A stretch of 64,000 bases of DNA, taken from NCBI GenBank assembly GCA_045538735.1, contig JAZSRY010000004.1, positions 3,325 through 67,324 on the forward strand, read 5' to 3'. A program made the position numbers and the translations under genes. Positions 8,135 through 17,058 of this stretch are shown in pieces. The first letter of the stretch is position 1; every line of letters begins with the position of its first letter. The stretch is from SIG459 sp045538735 (GTDB lineage Bacteria; Bacillota; Clostridia; Oscillospirales; Oscillospiraceae). Under the pieces are notes generated by a model that searched no databases, was not told the DNA's origin, and worked only from the letters and a program-made list of their open reading frames with translations.

Positions 8135-8956
8135 ATGCCCGAACTGAAATGCCCCGTGTGTGGCGGCGCTCTGTCCCAAAGGGAGAGAACGCTGCGCTGT
8201 GAAAAGGGACACAGCTATGACATTGCAAAACAAAACTATGTGAATCTGCTTATGAGCAACCGTTCCTCCGCCAAGCGTCACGGTGATGATAAGCTTATGG
8301 TGCGTGCCCGCAGAGACTTTCTGGAAAAGGGTTACTACCTTTTCCTCCGTGATGAAATCTGCCGCCTTGCGGTGGAACATTGCGGAGATAATGTGGAGTT
8401 TCTGGATGCCGGCTGCGGAGAAGGCTGGTATACCTCCGCCGTGAAGGAAGCTCTGGAGATCGCGGGCAAAAGCTGCTCCGCTCTGGGCGTGGATATTTCC
8501 AAGGAGGCTCTTGCTGCGGCGGGAAAGAGGGATAAAAGCCTTTCCCTTGCTGTTGCAAGCATCAATGCCCTGCCCGTTGCTGATGAAAAATGCAGCCTTT
8601 TGCTGAATGTGTTCGCCCCACACGATGACGGGGAATTTCGCCGGGTGCTGAAAAAGGGCGGAATTTTAATAAAGGTAATGCCTTTGGAGTCCCACCTTTT
8701 CGGTTTGAAAAAGGCGGTTTATGATGAGCCCTATCTCAACGGCAGCGCCGACTATGCTCCCGAGGGCTTTGAGAGTCTTTGCCGCAGTGAGCTTCGGAAA
8801 ATGATATGCCTCGAAAGCGGCGAGGATATCCAAAACCTCTTTATGATGACACCTTATTATTATAAGACAGGAAAAAGTGATCAGGAGAAGCTTCAAAAGC
8901 TCTCCCGTCTGGAGACGGAGGCGGATTTTGCCGTCTGTGTCCTCCGCCGCCTGTGA
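8135..8956 (+). CDS. rlmA: 23S rRNA (guanine-N1)-methyltransferase, RlmA family
   Basis: 273 residues. An N-terminal zinc finger uses Cys6, Cys9, Cys22 and His26 (CPVCGG...CEKGHSYD) and is followed by the family signature AKQNYVNLL. A Rossmann methyltransferase core follows, with the SAM motif FLDAGCGEGWY near residue 90. RlmA enzymes use SAM to methylate N1 of G745 (RlmA-I) or G748 (RlmA-II/TlrB) in helix 35 of 23S rRNA. The TlrB subgroup gives tylosin resistance, but the two cannot be separated by eye. Expressed from its own promoter and followed by tRNA-Arg. Confidence 0.88.
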   Translation: MPELKCPVCGGALSQRERTLRCEKGHSYDIAKQNYVNLLMSNRSSAKRHGDDKLMVRARRDFLEKGYYLFLRDEICRLAVEHCGDNVEFLDAGCGEGWYTSAVKEALEIAGKSCSALGVDISKEALAAAGKRDKSLSLAVASINALPVADEKCSLLLNVFAPHDDGEFRRVLKKGGILIKVMPLESHLFGLKKAVYDEPYLNGSADYAPEGFESLCRSELRKMICLESGEDIQNLFMMTPYYYKTGKSDQEKLQKLSRLETEADFAVCVLRRL

Positions 8957-9021
8957 CAAAAATGCCTTGCCTTTTTACAATTATTAATGTAGAATGGCAA
9001 GGCTAAGTTTGAGAAATACAA

Positions 9022-9098
9022 GCTTCCGTAGCTCAGCAGGATAGAGCGTCCGCCTCCTAAGCGGAAGGTCGTGGGTTCGAATCCCGCCGGGAGTGCCA
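9022..9098 (+). tRNA. tRNA-Arg (anticodon CCT)
   Basis: A cloverleaf folds: acceptor GCTTCCG with CGGGAGT, D stem GCTC/GAGC, anticodon stem TCCGC/GCGGA with loop CTCCTAA (anticodon 9056-9058, CCT), T stem GTGGG/CCCGC with loop TTCGAAT, and an encoded CCA at 9096-9098. Confidence 0.95.
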
Positions 9099-9146
9099 GA
9101 AAAGAAACACCTTTTGTCTACCGGACAAAAGGTGTTTCTTTTCAAT
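9099..9146 (+). terminator. Terminator of tRNA-Arg
   Basis: A perfect 20-bp stem (9099-9118 with 9124-9143) has a 5-nt loop and begins directly after the tRNA CCA. The 3' arm is T-rich. Confidence 0.85.
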
Positions 9147-9314
9147 GAAATAAATCCCTTGCGGGATTTGTGAAATAACGCTACGCGTTACGAAATAGCT
9201 GACGCTATGAAATACGCTGCGGCGTAGAAAGGATTTATTTTATTTCACACTTTGCCGTCGAGGCAAAATATTTCATAATCCAAAGGATTATTCATATTGC
9301 GTAGCAATATTTCA
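9146..9314. repeat. Multi-hairpin array with TGAAAT/ATTTCA spacers, copy 1
   Basis: At least seven 10-20 nt palindromes (for example AAATCCC-TTGC-GGGATTT, ACGC-TGCG-GCGT, TTTGCC-GTCGA-GGCAAA, ATTGC-GTA-GCAAT) are separated by a 6-7 nt spacer that reads (T)GAAATA in the left half and ATTTCA in the right half. Left and right halves can pair with each other through the spacers and through AAATAAATCC/GGATTTATTT. The second copy, at 43566-43740, shares a 31-bp left end and an 18-bp internal segment but has different inner hairpins. Confidence 0.85.
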
Positions 9315-9349
9315 TTCTAAATGTTATAATATTCGCAGAGGTGATCCAT

Positions 9350-9628
9350 TTGAAAATTCACGGTGTAAAAAGAGAATGGTCAAGACCGTTTTGGGTTCGA
9401 TTCAAGAAGCATTATTGCCCAAATTGCAAAGGATTACTTATAACAACCAAAGTATCAAAGATACTTAATTCGAAGTCTGAAGAAGCCAAAAACTTTGATT
9501 TTTCAGCCGGTGATTTCTCCTCTGCTGTAGGAAATATCAAATTTATTTGGACAGAGTTTTTTTGTGCCGCTTGCAACAAAACATATTCGTTACAAGAAAT
9601 AAGAGATAACGAGAAAAAAGCTAAATAA
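9350..9628 (+). CDS. Small zinc-ribbon protein of unknown function
   Basis: 92 residues from the TTG at 9350. An in-frame GTG at 9341 is part of the ribosome site (AGAGGTG) that serves this TTG. The protein carries two CxxC pairs (CPNC near residue 24 and CAAC near 73) spaced as in a zinc ribbon, with no membrane segment. TATAAT at 9325-9330 is a probable -10 box. Its codons are AT-rich compared with the rRNA-modification and energy genes around it. It stands alone between a hairpin-array repeat and a terminator. No function can be assigned; a nucleic-acid or protein-binding ribbon is the cautious reading. Confidence 0.7.
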   Translation: MKIHGVKREWSRPFWVRFKKHYCPNCKGLLITTKVSKILNSKSEEAKNFDFSAGDFSSAVGNIKFIWTEFFCAACNKTYSLQEIRDNEKKAK

Positions 9629-9690
9629 TCCGCACTACTTTTAGTCTTTCTTACCCCTATTTATACACTTTTTAGTCGCTCTTTCGAAGA

Positions 9691-9722
9691 AAAAAGCCTA
9701 ACGCAGAGCGTTAGGCTTTTTT
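9691..9722 (+). terminator. Terminator after the zinc-ribbon gene
   Basis: AAAAGCCTAACGC, loop AGA, GCGTTAGGCTTTTTT form a perfect 13-bp stem with a T run. Confidence 0.85.
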
Positions 9723-9807
9723 GTTAAACCCGCTCCATAGCTGCAGGTGATTTAATTGAAAAACTTCCTGATTTATAATATAATGAGCAAAAAGGAGGGG
9801 ATATCCC

Positions 9808-10302
9808 TTGCTTAATGAGAAGTTCATTCATAATGACCCTGATGCATTTTCCGAAAAAGAAATCAGCCTGCACGATTGCAGCGCCGATAATATTACCCTT
9901 GAGTACAATGTTCTTCGCTTTAATTTCCCCGAGGGATTTTGGATAAGCGCTCAGCATCCTGAAAATAAGAACGAAAAAGTGATACGGACGGGGCGCTCCG
10001 CAGCTGATTTTAAGCTTAAAAATGTTGACGACATAAGCGTCAGTGTAATTACGCGAAGCTTGTGGCGGCGTCAGGGCAATGCATGTATTGAATCCTGGAG
10101 CATAGAGCAGCTTGTTTCCGCAGTGAACAGCGGCAAGTGCGAAATAGAATTCATCACACAATACAGGAGCGGCTTTGACCAACTGTGGCACTGTGTCCTT
10201 CATTCAAAGAGGAGGCCTTATTACAGAGAGTGCAAGCTGCGCCTGCCGGAAGCCGAGACCCTTTTCCGTTGGAACGATTTGCGCCCGGACCGCGAATGGT
10301 AA
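9808..10302 (+). CDS. Hypothetical protein, 164 residues
   Basis: The TTG at 9808 follows AAGGAGGGG by about 9 nt, which makes this start convincing. The product is a soluble mixed alpha/beta protein with no signal peptide, membrane segment or cysteine cluster. The N-terminal half (FIHNDPDAF, HDCSADNI) is acidic and reminiscent of immunity- or SMI1-like small proteins, but I do not recognise a family. It precedes two membrane-protein genes in the same direction (gaps of 70 and 44 bp). Function unknown. Confidence 0.65.
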   Translation: MLNEKFIHNDPDAFSEKEISLHDCSADNITLEYNVLRFNFPEGFWISAQHPENKNEKVIRTGRSAADFKLKNVDDISVSVITRSLWRRQGNACIESWSIEQLVSAVNSGKCEIEFITQYRSGFDQLWHCVLHSKRRPYYRECKLRLPEAETLFRWNDLRPDREW

Positions 10303-10372
10303 AACCGGCTATTAAACGGGAATCGCTGTAGCGTTGAAGCGTAGTATCTGAATTTAGAAAGGCGGTGTTATT

Positions 10373-11440
10373 ATGGAACCATTCGTTCGTGCACTCACAT
10401 ATGGCCTTATTGCTGCCGCTGTAGGCGGTATTCTGGGAGTTTTGAGCTGCCCCCGAACTGCGAAAACGGGAAAAGTGCGTCTGCCGAGATTTTTTTTGAT
10501 TTTAGGCATAGCAGAGGCTGCTTTTTGCCTTGCTCCTGCCGTTATTACCATATTTTCCGGAGAACGGATATGGGTTCCTATAGCTTTTTTCGTTCTTTCT
10601 TTGCTTGGGGACACTTTGATAATTGCCTTTATCAATTGCAGGATCTCCTATGACGAGGAAGGCTTCGTTGCCAAAAAGTTCTTTGGTATGAAAATTAAAG
10701 CCACCTATGAGCAGGTCAGCGGGATAAGAGAAAACACCCACGAAACATATATTTATGTCGGTAAACGCAGGATCATGGTTGATGAATTTTCAATCGGTGG
10801 AAAAGAATTTATCAATTTTGTCAAAAGAAAATATATATTATCCCACGATGGTCAAAGCCTGCCCCGAATACAAAATGCCAAAAATGATATTTTCAAGGGC
10901 AATCTTAATAAGCCCAACGAATTTTTGGTAATATACATCGTGATTACCGCGGTTTATCTGATCCTGGTGACAGGAATGTTCTACCTCGTATGCATACCGG
11001 ATAATGAGAATAGTACTCAGGAACAGACACTTAGCTTTCTCTCCTGCGAAGTTGAGGAGGAAAATGTAGTATTTCTTTCCGAAGCGGGCGAAATATACAA
11101 ACTTTCACTTGATTCGGCACAGTCAAATATTCGGGATATAATTGAAATTTGCAGTGAGGGAAAAGAACTGACTACCTATTCAAGAAAGATCTCGCCTGAC
11201 GACGGGGAAGAATATTATTCCGTAAAAGCGCTTAAATATGAGGGCGAATACCTTGTCAGCTTTAAGGAAACAGGAAAGCCGACGAAGCAAGATGGATGGT
11301 TTGGCTTTGTATTTTTTTTCACTCAGTTTCTTTTGTGGATAATATATGTAGTGCTTTCTGTTAGGATTGCCAGAAATCCACGAAAGTATAGCAGAAAAGT
11401 TATCAGATTCTTTTTCAAAGACGGCGCAATAAAATTTTAA
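10373..11440 (+). CDS. Hypothetical membrane protein with PH-like segment
   Basis: 355 residues. Predicted membrane helices: one near 8-25, two between about 40 and 85, one near 185-205, and one near 310-330. Between the second pair and the fourth lies a soluble stretch (about 90-150: ISYDEEGFVAKKFFGMKIKA, then YEQVSGIRE) that looks like the beta-rich PH-like domain of bacterial membrane proteins. A short basic C-terminal tail follows the last helix. Family assignment is uncertain and no role can be given. It is followed 44 bp later by another membrane protein on the same strand. Confidence 0.6.
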   Translation: MEPFVRALTYGLIAAAVGGILGVLSCPRTAKTGKVRLPRFFLILGIAEAAFCLAPAVITIFSGERIWVPIAFFVLSLLGDTLIIAFINCRISYDEEGFVAKKFFGMKIKATYEQVSGIRENTHETYIYVGKRRIMVDEFSIGGKEFINFVKRKYILSHDGQSLPRIQNAKNDIFKGNLNKPNEFLVIYIVITAVYLILVTGMFYLVCIPDNENSTQEQTLSFLSCEVEEENVVFLSEAGEIYKLSLDSAQSNIRDIIEICSEGKELTTYSRKISPDDGEEYYSVKALKYEGEYLVSFKETGKPTKQDGWFGFVFFFTQFLLWIIYVVLSVRIARNPRKYSRKVIRFFFKDGAIKF

Positions 11441-11484
11441 GTTGAAAAATCGAGCATTTCGGTGATTGCAGAGAGGAGGCGCCA

Positions 11485-12183
11485 ATGAAAAAAGCATCGT
11501 CTGTTATGATATGGACATTGTTCATACTGATGGCATTTCATCCGACGGGCATTTTGGCGGCTTTATGCTTCGGGTATGGCTTCAAACTCATGAGTGTTCC
11601 TGTTTATGCCGCTGCCATCGCCGCATTGTCCCTCTGCGCTCTTGTTTTCGATATAATCTCCGGGAACAAGGCAAAAAACAGAACTCTTAGGATTATTATA
11701 GCCCTTCTCACTCCGATGTCTTTGATCGGCGGTCTGATTAATGTTTTCGCATGTTATGAAATCGCAGCGGTGGTAAGCAGCCTTGTATCTGCTGTGCTGT
11801 GCTGCTGCCTTACGGTGAGGCACGGAAAAAATTTGGGAATTAAAATTACAGCATCAATATTCTACTCCTTGCTGATACTGTTTTTCTGTTTTATGAGTTT
11901 TTTGGCAGTGGTGATGGGCAACTTCGGCGAGAGCACGGTTATCAAAAGTGTCGACTCCCCTGACGGGAAATACTATGCTCAGGTTGTTTCCATTGATCAG
12001 GGCGCCCTTGGAGGAGATACCCTTGTCAGCGTATACAAGAGAAGCGGAATAGATCTGTTCCTCTTCAAAATTGAGAAGAGACCTCAGAAGCTGTATTTTG
12101 GAGAATGGGGAGAATATATACAAATCAGCTGGACGGATGACAAGTGTCTGCGCATAAACTCTGTTGAATATAGTATTAAATAG
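11485..12183 (+). CDS. Membrane protein with DUF5412-like C-terminal domain
   Basis: 232 residues. Four or five hydrophobic helices occupy residues 5-150. A small extracytoplasmic domain follows, opening with SVDSPDGKYYAQVVSIDQGALGGD, a pattern seen in DUF5412-type proteins, and ending in short beta strands. A GAGAGGAGGC ribosome site precedes the ATG. It ends an apparent run of unknown genes (9808-12183) closed by a terminator. The family label is tentative and no function is known to me. Confidence 0.6.
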   Translation: MKKASSVMIWTLFILMAFHPTGILAALCFGYGFKLMSVPVYAAAIAALSLCALVFDIISGNKAKNRTLRIIIALLTPMSLIGGLINVFACYEIAAVVSSLVSAVLCCCLTVRHGKNLGIKITASIFYSLLILFFCFMSFLAVVMGNFGESTVIKSVDSPDGKYYAQVVSIDQGALGGDTLVSVYKRSGIDLFLFKIEKRPQKLYFGEWGEYIQISWTDDKCLRINSVEYSIK

Positions 12184-12194
12184 CCAAGCGTATG

Positions 12195-12232
12195 AAAAAA
12201 GGCAAGTCTTTTTTAAGACTTGCCTTTTTTCT
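12195..12232. terminator. Bidirectional terminator between convergent genes
   Basis: AAAAAAGGCAAGTCTT and AAGACTTGCCTTTTTT form a near-perfect stem with A and T runs on both sides. Confidence 0.85.
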
Positions 12233-12236
12233 TATT

Positions 12237-15200
12237 TTATTCCCTTTCGCTGAGAAGACTCATGAGATGGGTTCTGCCAACAACGAGGACGGAGGCCGCC
12301 GCACCCAGGAGATAGCAAAGGGCGAATACGGCGGCTGCCCACCACCAACTGAGACCACCCGTGAAGGCAAGGAGCAGTAGGCCTCCGAGTATGCAGCCGA
12401 TGAGACATAGCATGAGCTGCTCAAGGAAGAAGCTCATAAATACACGCATTCGGCTTGCGCCCAGACCCCGCAAAATAGCAAACTCCATTCGTCTTGCATT
12501 GACCATAAGCCAGCTGATTATAAAGCCAAGAACGGCCATGAGGGCAAAGAGCACGGGGAAGAGCAGCTGCGAGAAGGAGATGTATCTTCCCAGACCGCCC
12601 ACAGTTTCAACAAAGGAGCGGTCGAAGAGGAGCACAGTTGTGCGGTTGGAGCGCAGAGCGTCCACCCGGGAGAAGCTTTTGGCGCTGAGATAATCTCTGA
12701 GAGCGTCCAGCTCCGAGGCGTTTTTCATAGTAAAGACGCAGGTGGAAAAACGGGAGTTATGGAAGAAATATTTATCTCTGTCCTCCGTGGTGTTGAACCT
12801 CAGCTCAACGCGCTGGCCCTCGGGGAGCAAGTCCTTTTCTCCATTTATCCAGCCCTCATCGCACCAGAGGGTGAGAGGGACATAGATATTGGCATCGCTG
12901 CCGGATTGAGGAAAATCGCCGACAATATAAAAATTGCGGAAGGCTTCAAGTTTTTCTCCGTTCACAAGATAGCGGAAATTGATTTGGATGCTGTCGCCAA
13001 GATTGAGGGAAAAACGCTCCATCAAAGAGCGGGGCATAAGACAGGGTACAGTGTCAGCCTCCTTCTCGGCTGCCAGAAGAGTGGGGTAGCGGTAGAAGGA
13101 CATGGTTTCGAGCACGCTGGCGCAGGCCTCGGGGTCGGAGAGGAAGCCCTCGTCCCAACCGCTTAGCCAGTTGACATCGGGGGTGCTGCTGTAAATGAAC
13201 TCTCCTGCGGCCTCAAAACCGTTCAGCGCCACAAGCTCGGGCTGGCGGCTTATCCAGCCATCCCGGGCATCCTCGGCGAAAGAGCCGGTACCGAATTCGG
13301 GCATATCTTCGCCGAACCAGTAGTTGAAGCCCATAGATACGCTTATATCCTCCAGCATGCCGCTTTTCCAAAGGGTGCGGGCGTTTTCGGGGGAGATGAC
13401 AAGCTCTGTGCTGCGTCTGCCGTTGGTACTGACAGCGCGTCCCGAAATTTCCGTGTCCCGGTAAAGAGCGTCCATCTGCTGACTCCAAAGTCCCGAAGCA
13501 TTGGCAAGTATGCCCAGGAAAATGCTGAGGACAAGGGCTGCGGCGGGGACAACTCCGCTGCGCCAGCCCCCGCGGCGGGCGCTGAGAAGGGCGAAGCGGA
13601 AAGCGCCCTTTCCCGCAAGGGAGGTACCGCCCTTGGGCACGCGGACGGAGAGCTTGCCCTTTTTGGGAGCGGTCTGCTTTCGGGCAATGCCGAGGAAGAT
13701 ACGGCAGAGCAGAAGGCTGAGAATAAATATAAATGCAAAGGCTGCAACGGCGGGCCAAAGGGGTGTTTCTCCAAGGGGCAAAGCTTCCCTCACCACACCC
13801 ACAGCGGCCTCGCTGTAACGGCCGTCCACCGCATATAAGTTCTGCGCGGCGGAGAAGGCAAAGGCGATGATCTTTTTCAGCACCGCTGCGCCCAAAGCTG
13901 CGCCTATAAGGGAGGCGGCTCCGGAAATCAGCACAGCGCCGGAGAGAAGCCAAAGGCTGATTTTGCCTTTGGGAGTGCCGAGAGAAAAGAGTACATTGAC
14001 GGTTTCCTTCTGTCTGCCCACGAAGAGATAGGCGAAGAGGAAAATTACCGCAAGCGCACCGCAGGCGGAAGCAAGGGTGACGGCAAGGGCGGTGCTGCGC
14101 ATAGTCTCAAGAGGCTGGGCGGCGGAGGAATAGCCCTGATCAAAAAGGGTAACGCGCACGCCCTCGGGGCAGAGCTTCTGAATAGCCTCGGCGGCTTGTC
14201 GGGCGCTTGCATTATCCAAAACTGCGCGGCCAAGCTGATAGCCGTAAAACTCTCCGCCGAAATCGCCCTCTGCATCGCTGACCCACACATAGCCAAAGTA
14301 ATCCTCGGGCATAGTGGAAATACCCACAACTTCAAGGGCGGCGCTTCTTCCGTTTTCGCGGACATCAAAACGGTCGTCGGGGGAGGATGCGAAATAGTTG
14401 ATATTTATTTTGTCACCGAGGCTGAGTTCCATCTGGCGGGCAATGTCGCCGCTGACAAGGCAGACGCCCTTTTCTCCCGCTGCGGGGAAGCGACCCTGCT
14501 CAAGGCGGAAAATGTTCTGCTGAAAAGCCTCCAGAGAGGCAATATCCGCGGAAGCTTCAACGGTGGCATAGTTGTTTGCGCGGGAATAGTAGTCCGCGTA
14601 CTCATAGAAAATAGGTGCGGCCTCGCTGTCGCGGGTGTCCTGCCAGGGCTCGGTTTCGCAGAGCTCATAAAAATCCGTTATTGCAAAGCGGAGATAGTTG
14701 GAGTTGCTTGTTACGAACTGACCGTGGATTGTATAGCGGCGGCCCTTTTCGGGATTGAAATCGTGACCGTTGCAGTCGACTATTATTGCTTTGGCGCCTT
14801 CGATATCGCGGGAATAAAGAATATTGTTTGTGATGGCGCTCCAGCCCTGCAGCACCTGTCCCTCATAGCCGTAAAGCCCCGTTAAGCTGTCATAAAAATG
14901 GCTGGTTTCAAACTTCGTGAAAGGCACACGGATTCGCTCGCTGCCGTTGACATATTCAACATACATGTCGGCGGCTAGTACATATTCCCCCGTTAGATCT
15001 TCGGGTTGGAGATAGATCGTCTCTCCGGTGGATGGGTCGCGCTGAAAAATGTAACCACGACTGGAAGCGTAGAAATTCACAAAGCCGCTGTCAAACTCAG
15101 GGGTGTGAAGCCGCGCCGTCCAGTTGATGCTGTCCACGGCATAAAAAGTTTCGGGCAGCTCGTCCTCGGTGAGATAAATTTCCCCGCCTGTCCAAAGCTC

Positions 15201-15587
15201 TGTGAACTGGATAAGCTCAATAACCGCGTGAGCGGAGTAGGCGCTCTCGCCCTGCCGCTCAAAACCCTCAATAAAGGCAAATGAGGAGTCCTTTTCTTCC
15301 CAAAGCTCAATTCCGGGTATGGCCGCTATGGCAGCGGAGTCAATATTTTCGGCCGCAGCTCTGGAAAAAAGGTCTGCAGCGTTTTCGTCGGGATAGTCAG
15401 CGCCCATATATTCAACAAGGGCGATGGATATATAGCTGTCGTCCAGCGCTTCAAGCTGCGCCGAGCAGTATGCCCACATTCCTGCGCCCAGGGTGAGGGA
15501 GAGCGCCATCAGGAGGATGAGCGCCGTGAAAAGGACCGTTCGTCCCCGCCCCCGGAGAGTGGATAAGATTCCGTTTCTCAGTATCAT
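12237..15587 (-). CDS. FtsX/MacB-like ABC transporter permease
   Basis: 1116 residues, far longer than a single FtsX unit. One membrane helix near 12-38 and a large extracytoplasmic region (about 40-490) precede a first FtsX-like helix set (about 495-520, 540-565, 605-630). A further helix near 680-700 and a second extracytoplasmic region (about 700-985) lead to a final helix trio (about 990-1110). This is the duplicated layout of Gram-positive MacB-type exporters for peptides, lipids or antimicrobials. The outer domains are rich in Tyr, Glu and Asp. The ATPase gene lies 6 bp upstream on the same strand. Cargo is not evident; there is no adjacent two-component system. Confidence 0.85.
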   Translation of the reverse strand: MILRNGILSTLRGRGRTVLFTALILLMALSLTLGAGMWAYCSAQLEALDDSYISIALVEYMGADYPDENAADLFSRAAAENIDSAAIAAIPGIELWEEKDSSFAFIEGFERQGESAYSAHAVIELIQFTELWTGGEIYLTEDELPETFYAVDSINWTARLHTPEFDSGFVNFYASSRGYIFQRDPSTGETIYLQPEDLTGEYVLAADMYVEYVNGSERIRVPFTKFETSHFYDSLTGLYGYEGQVLQGWSAITNNILYSRDIEGAKAIIVDCNGHDFNPEKGRRYTIHGQFVTSNSNYLRFAITDFYELCETEPWQDTRDSEAAPIFYEYADYYSRANNYATVEASADIASLEAFQQNIFRLEQGRFPAAGEKGVCLVSGDIARQMELSLGDKININYFASSPDDRFDVRENGRSAALEVVGISTMPEDYFGYVWVSDAEGDFGGEFYGYQLGRAVLDNASARQAAEAIQKLCPEGVRVTLFDQGYSSAAQPLETMRSTALAVTLASACGALAVIFLFAYLFVGRQKETVNVLFSLGTPKGKISLWLLSGAVLISGAASLIGAALGAAVLKKIIAFAFSAAQNLYAVDGRYSEAAVGVVREALPLGETPLWPAVAAFAFIFILSLLLCRIFLGIARKQTAPKKGKLSVRVPKGGTSLAGKGAFRFALLSARRGGWRSGVVPAAALVLSIFLGILANASGLWSQQMDALYRDTEISGRAVSTNGRRSTELVISPENARTLWKSGMLEDISVSMGFNYWFGEDMPEFGTGSFAEDARDGWISRQPELVALNGFEAAGEFIYSSTPDVNWLSGWDEGFLSDPEACASVLETMSFYRYPTLLAAEKEADTVPCLMPRSLMERFSLNLGDSIQINFRYLVNGEKLEAFRNFYIVGDFPQSGSDANIYVPLTLWCDEGWINGEKDLLPEGQRVELRFNTTEDRDKYFFHNSRFSTCVFTMKNASELDALRDYLSAKSFSRVDALRSNRTTVLLFDRSFVETVGGLGRYISFSQLLFPVLFALMAVLGFIISWLMVNARRMEFAILRGLGASRMRVFMSFFLEQLMLCLIGCILGGLLLLAFTGGLSWWWAAAVFALCYLLGAAASVLVVGRTHLMSLLSERE

Positions 15588-15593
15588 AGGCCC

Positions 15594-16259
15594 TTACTCC
15601 TTCACAGCGCCGTCACTGAGTTCCAGAATGCAGTCCGCTTTGGAGGCGAGGTCCATATCGTGGGTGACGATGATGACGCAGTAACCGTCTTTATGGGCGA
15701 GTTCACAAAGGAGTGCGGCGATGTTTTCGCTGTTGGCGGTGTCCAGATTTCCCGTAGGCTCGTCAGCGAGAAGTATGCCCGTTTCCATACCAAGAGCTCT
15801 TGCGATGGCAACGCGCTGCTGCTCGCCGCCTGAGAGCATGGTGGGGTAGCGGTCGAGGGCGCTTTCGGGCAGACCCACTCTTGCGATAAGTCCTGCTGCC
15901 TTTTCGCGGGCATTGCGGGTCTTCATACCACGAAGTTCCAAAGGATACATCACATTTTCTGCAACGGTGAGGAGAGGGAAAAGACGGAAGGACTGGTAAA
16001 TGACGGCAACCTTTTCTCTGCGGTAGCTTTCCAACTTGGTCTCTGCGGTGGATATGCCGCCGCATAAAACCTCGCCTTCTGTGGGCAGGTCAAGACCTGC
16101 CATAAGGGAGAGAAGCGTTGTCTTGCCGCTTCCGCTGCGCCCAACAATGGCATAAACCTTTCCTGCCTCAAAGCTATAATTTATTCCCTTCAGGGCTTCA
16201 AGCTTCTGATATTGGGTCTGATATGTATAGCGCACATTGTGCAAAGTCAAAATATCCAT
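15594..16259 (-). CDS. ABC transporter ATP-binding protein (MacB/LolD type)
   Basis: 221 residues with all nucleotide-binding motifs: Walker A GRSGSGKT at residues 40-47, Q-loop YQSFRLFP near 88, signature LSGGEQQRVAIAR from 142, Walker B and DEPTG at 165-170, and the H-loop in VTHDMDLA near 202. It belongs to the LolD/MacB/FtsE-like group that powers FtsX-type permeases. It is the first gene of a two-gene operon with the 1116-residue permease. A promoter lies about 35 bp upstream. Confidence 0.93.
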   Translation of the reverse strand: MDILTLHNVRYTYQTQYQKLEALKGINYSFEAGKVYAIVGRSGSGKTTLLSLMAGLDLPTEGEVLCGGISTAETKLESYRREKVAVIYQSFRLFPLLTVAENVMYPLELRGMKTRNAREKAAGLIARVGLPESALDRYPTMLSGGEQQRVAIARALGMETGILLADEPTGNLDTANSENIAALLCELAHKDGYCVIIVTHDMDLASKADCILELSDGAVKE

Positions 16260-16293
16260 AAATTGCCGTCCTTTCGGGCTGTGTTACATTTAT

Positions 16294-16322
16294 TATATAC
16301 CTTCACCCTTGTGTAAGGTCAA
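16294..16322 (-). promoter_or_regulatory. Promoter of the ABC transporter operon
   Basis: Minus-strand TTGACC (16317-16322) and TATATA (16294-16299) are 17 bp apart; a TATAAT shifted by 2 bp overlaps the -10. Confidence 0.65.
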
Positions 16323-16743
16323 GGAAAAACAGTTTCATTATCCGCTCAAGCCATATTTTTGCCCTCACTTACATACAATATATGAAATCAATATATGGAA
16401 TCCTGCAAAATGCAAAAAATGCAGGGAATATTGCAAAATGTCTATATGAACGAGTTCGTTTTTGTGCAAAACAATTAGAACAGGTTCGTTATTGACGGAA
16501 TATGCATGGGAAATATGGTAAATATGCACAATAGGTGCGGGCAAAAGTGGGGAAAATTACGAATTTTCCAAGCTCCCCTTGCAAAGCAAAATGTGTTGCC
16601 ATATAATTCAAAATAGCGTAATTTCTGGATTTAAAGCGGCGACTATAATCCGGGATCCGACGGCATGAGTTTTCGTCGGATTTCGTTATGTCCTGAGATG
16701 GAAATACGCTGTGCAGTTAATATCCCCGGGAGGTGTAAATATA
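16323..16743. other. AT-rich intergenic region upstream of the V-ATPase operon
   Basis: This 421-bp stretch holds no supportable gene. It contains a TATAAT at 16644-16649 without a good -35 partner and a hairpin ATCCGACG/CGTCGGAT at 16655-16681. It also contains two GTTCGTT repeats about 30 bp apart (around 16453 and 16484). A leader RNA for the V-ATPase operon is possible. Confidence 0.4.
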
Positions 16744-17058
16744 ATGTATATCGAATCCATAGTGTCCATTTCCGAGACCGAGGAGAAAGCACGCCGAATG
16801 AAAGCGGACGCTGCTCTCGCTGCCAAGAAAAGCGTGGCAGATGCCCGAGTAAAGGGTGAGGCTATGGTGGTCGAGGCTGTCAGGAAGGCTGATGCTGAGA
16901 TTGCGGATATGAGCAAGGCTTCTGAAGAGAGCTCCCTTGCTTCCGCGAAGGAGCTGGCAAGCAGCGGCGAAACCAAAAAGGCAGTTATGCGTGCCCGTGC
17001 CGAAAAGCGTATGGACGAGGCTGTGGCACTTATAGTTGAAAGGATAGTGAAAGGCTAA
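16744..17058 (+). CDS. ntpF: V-type ATP synthase peripheral stalk subunit (G/H, NtpF-like)
   Basis: 104 residues from the ATG at 16744, preceded by GGGAGGTG; a longer frame from 16711 lacks a ribosome site. It is almost entirely an Ala/Glu/Lys-rich coiled coil (EEKARRMKADAALAAKKS and onward), as in the peripheral-stalk subunit that pairs with subunit E. Position at the head of an operon in the order F-I-K-E-C-G-A-B-D of Enterococcus hirae supports the call. The stop and the next start overlap by one base (TAATG). Confidence 0.8.
   Translation: MYIESIVSISETEEKARRMKADAALAAKKSVADARVKGEAMVVEAVRKADAEIADMSKASEESSLASAKELASSGETKKAVMRARAEKRMDEAVALIVERIVKG

Noticed and set aside
9146..9314. CRISPR array
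   Set aside because: The repeats are 6-7 nt, spacers are palindromes of unequal length, direction changes midway and no cas gene is near.
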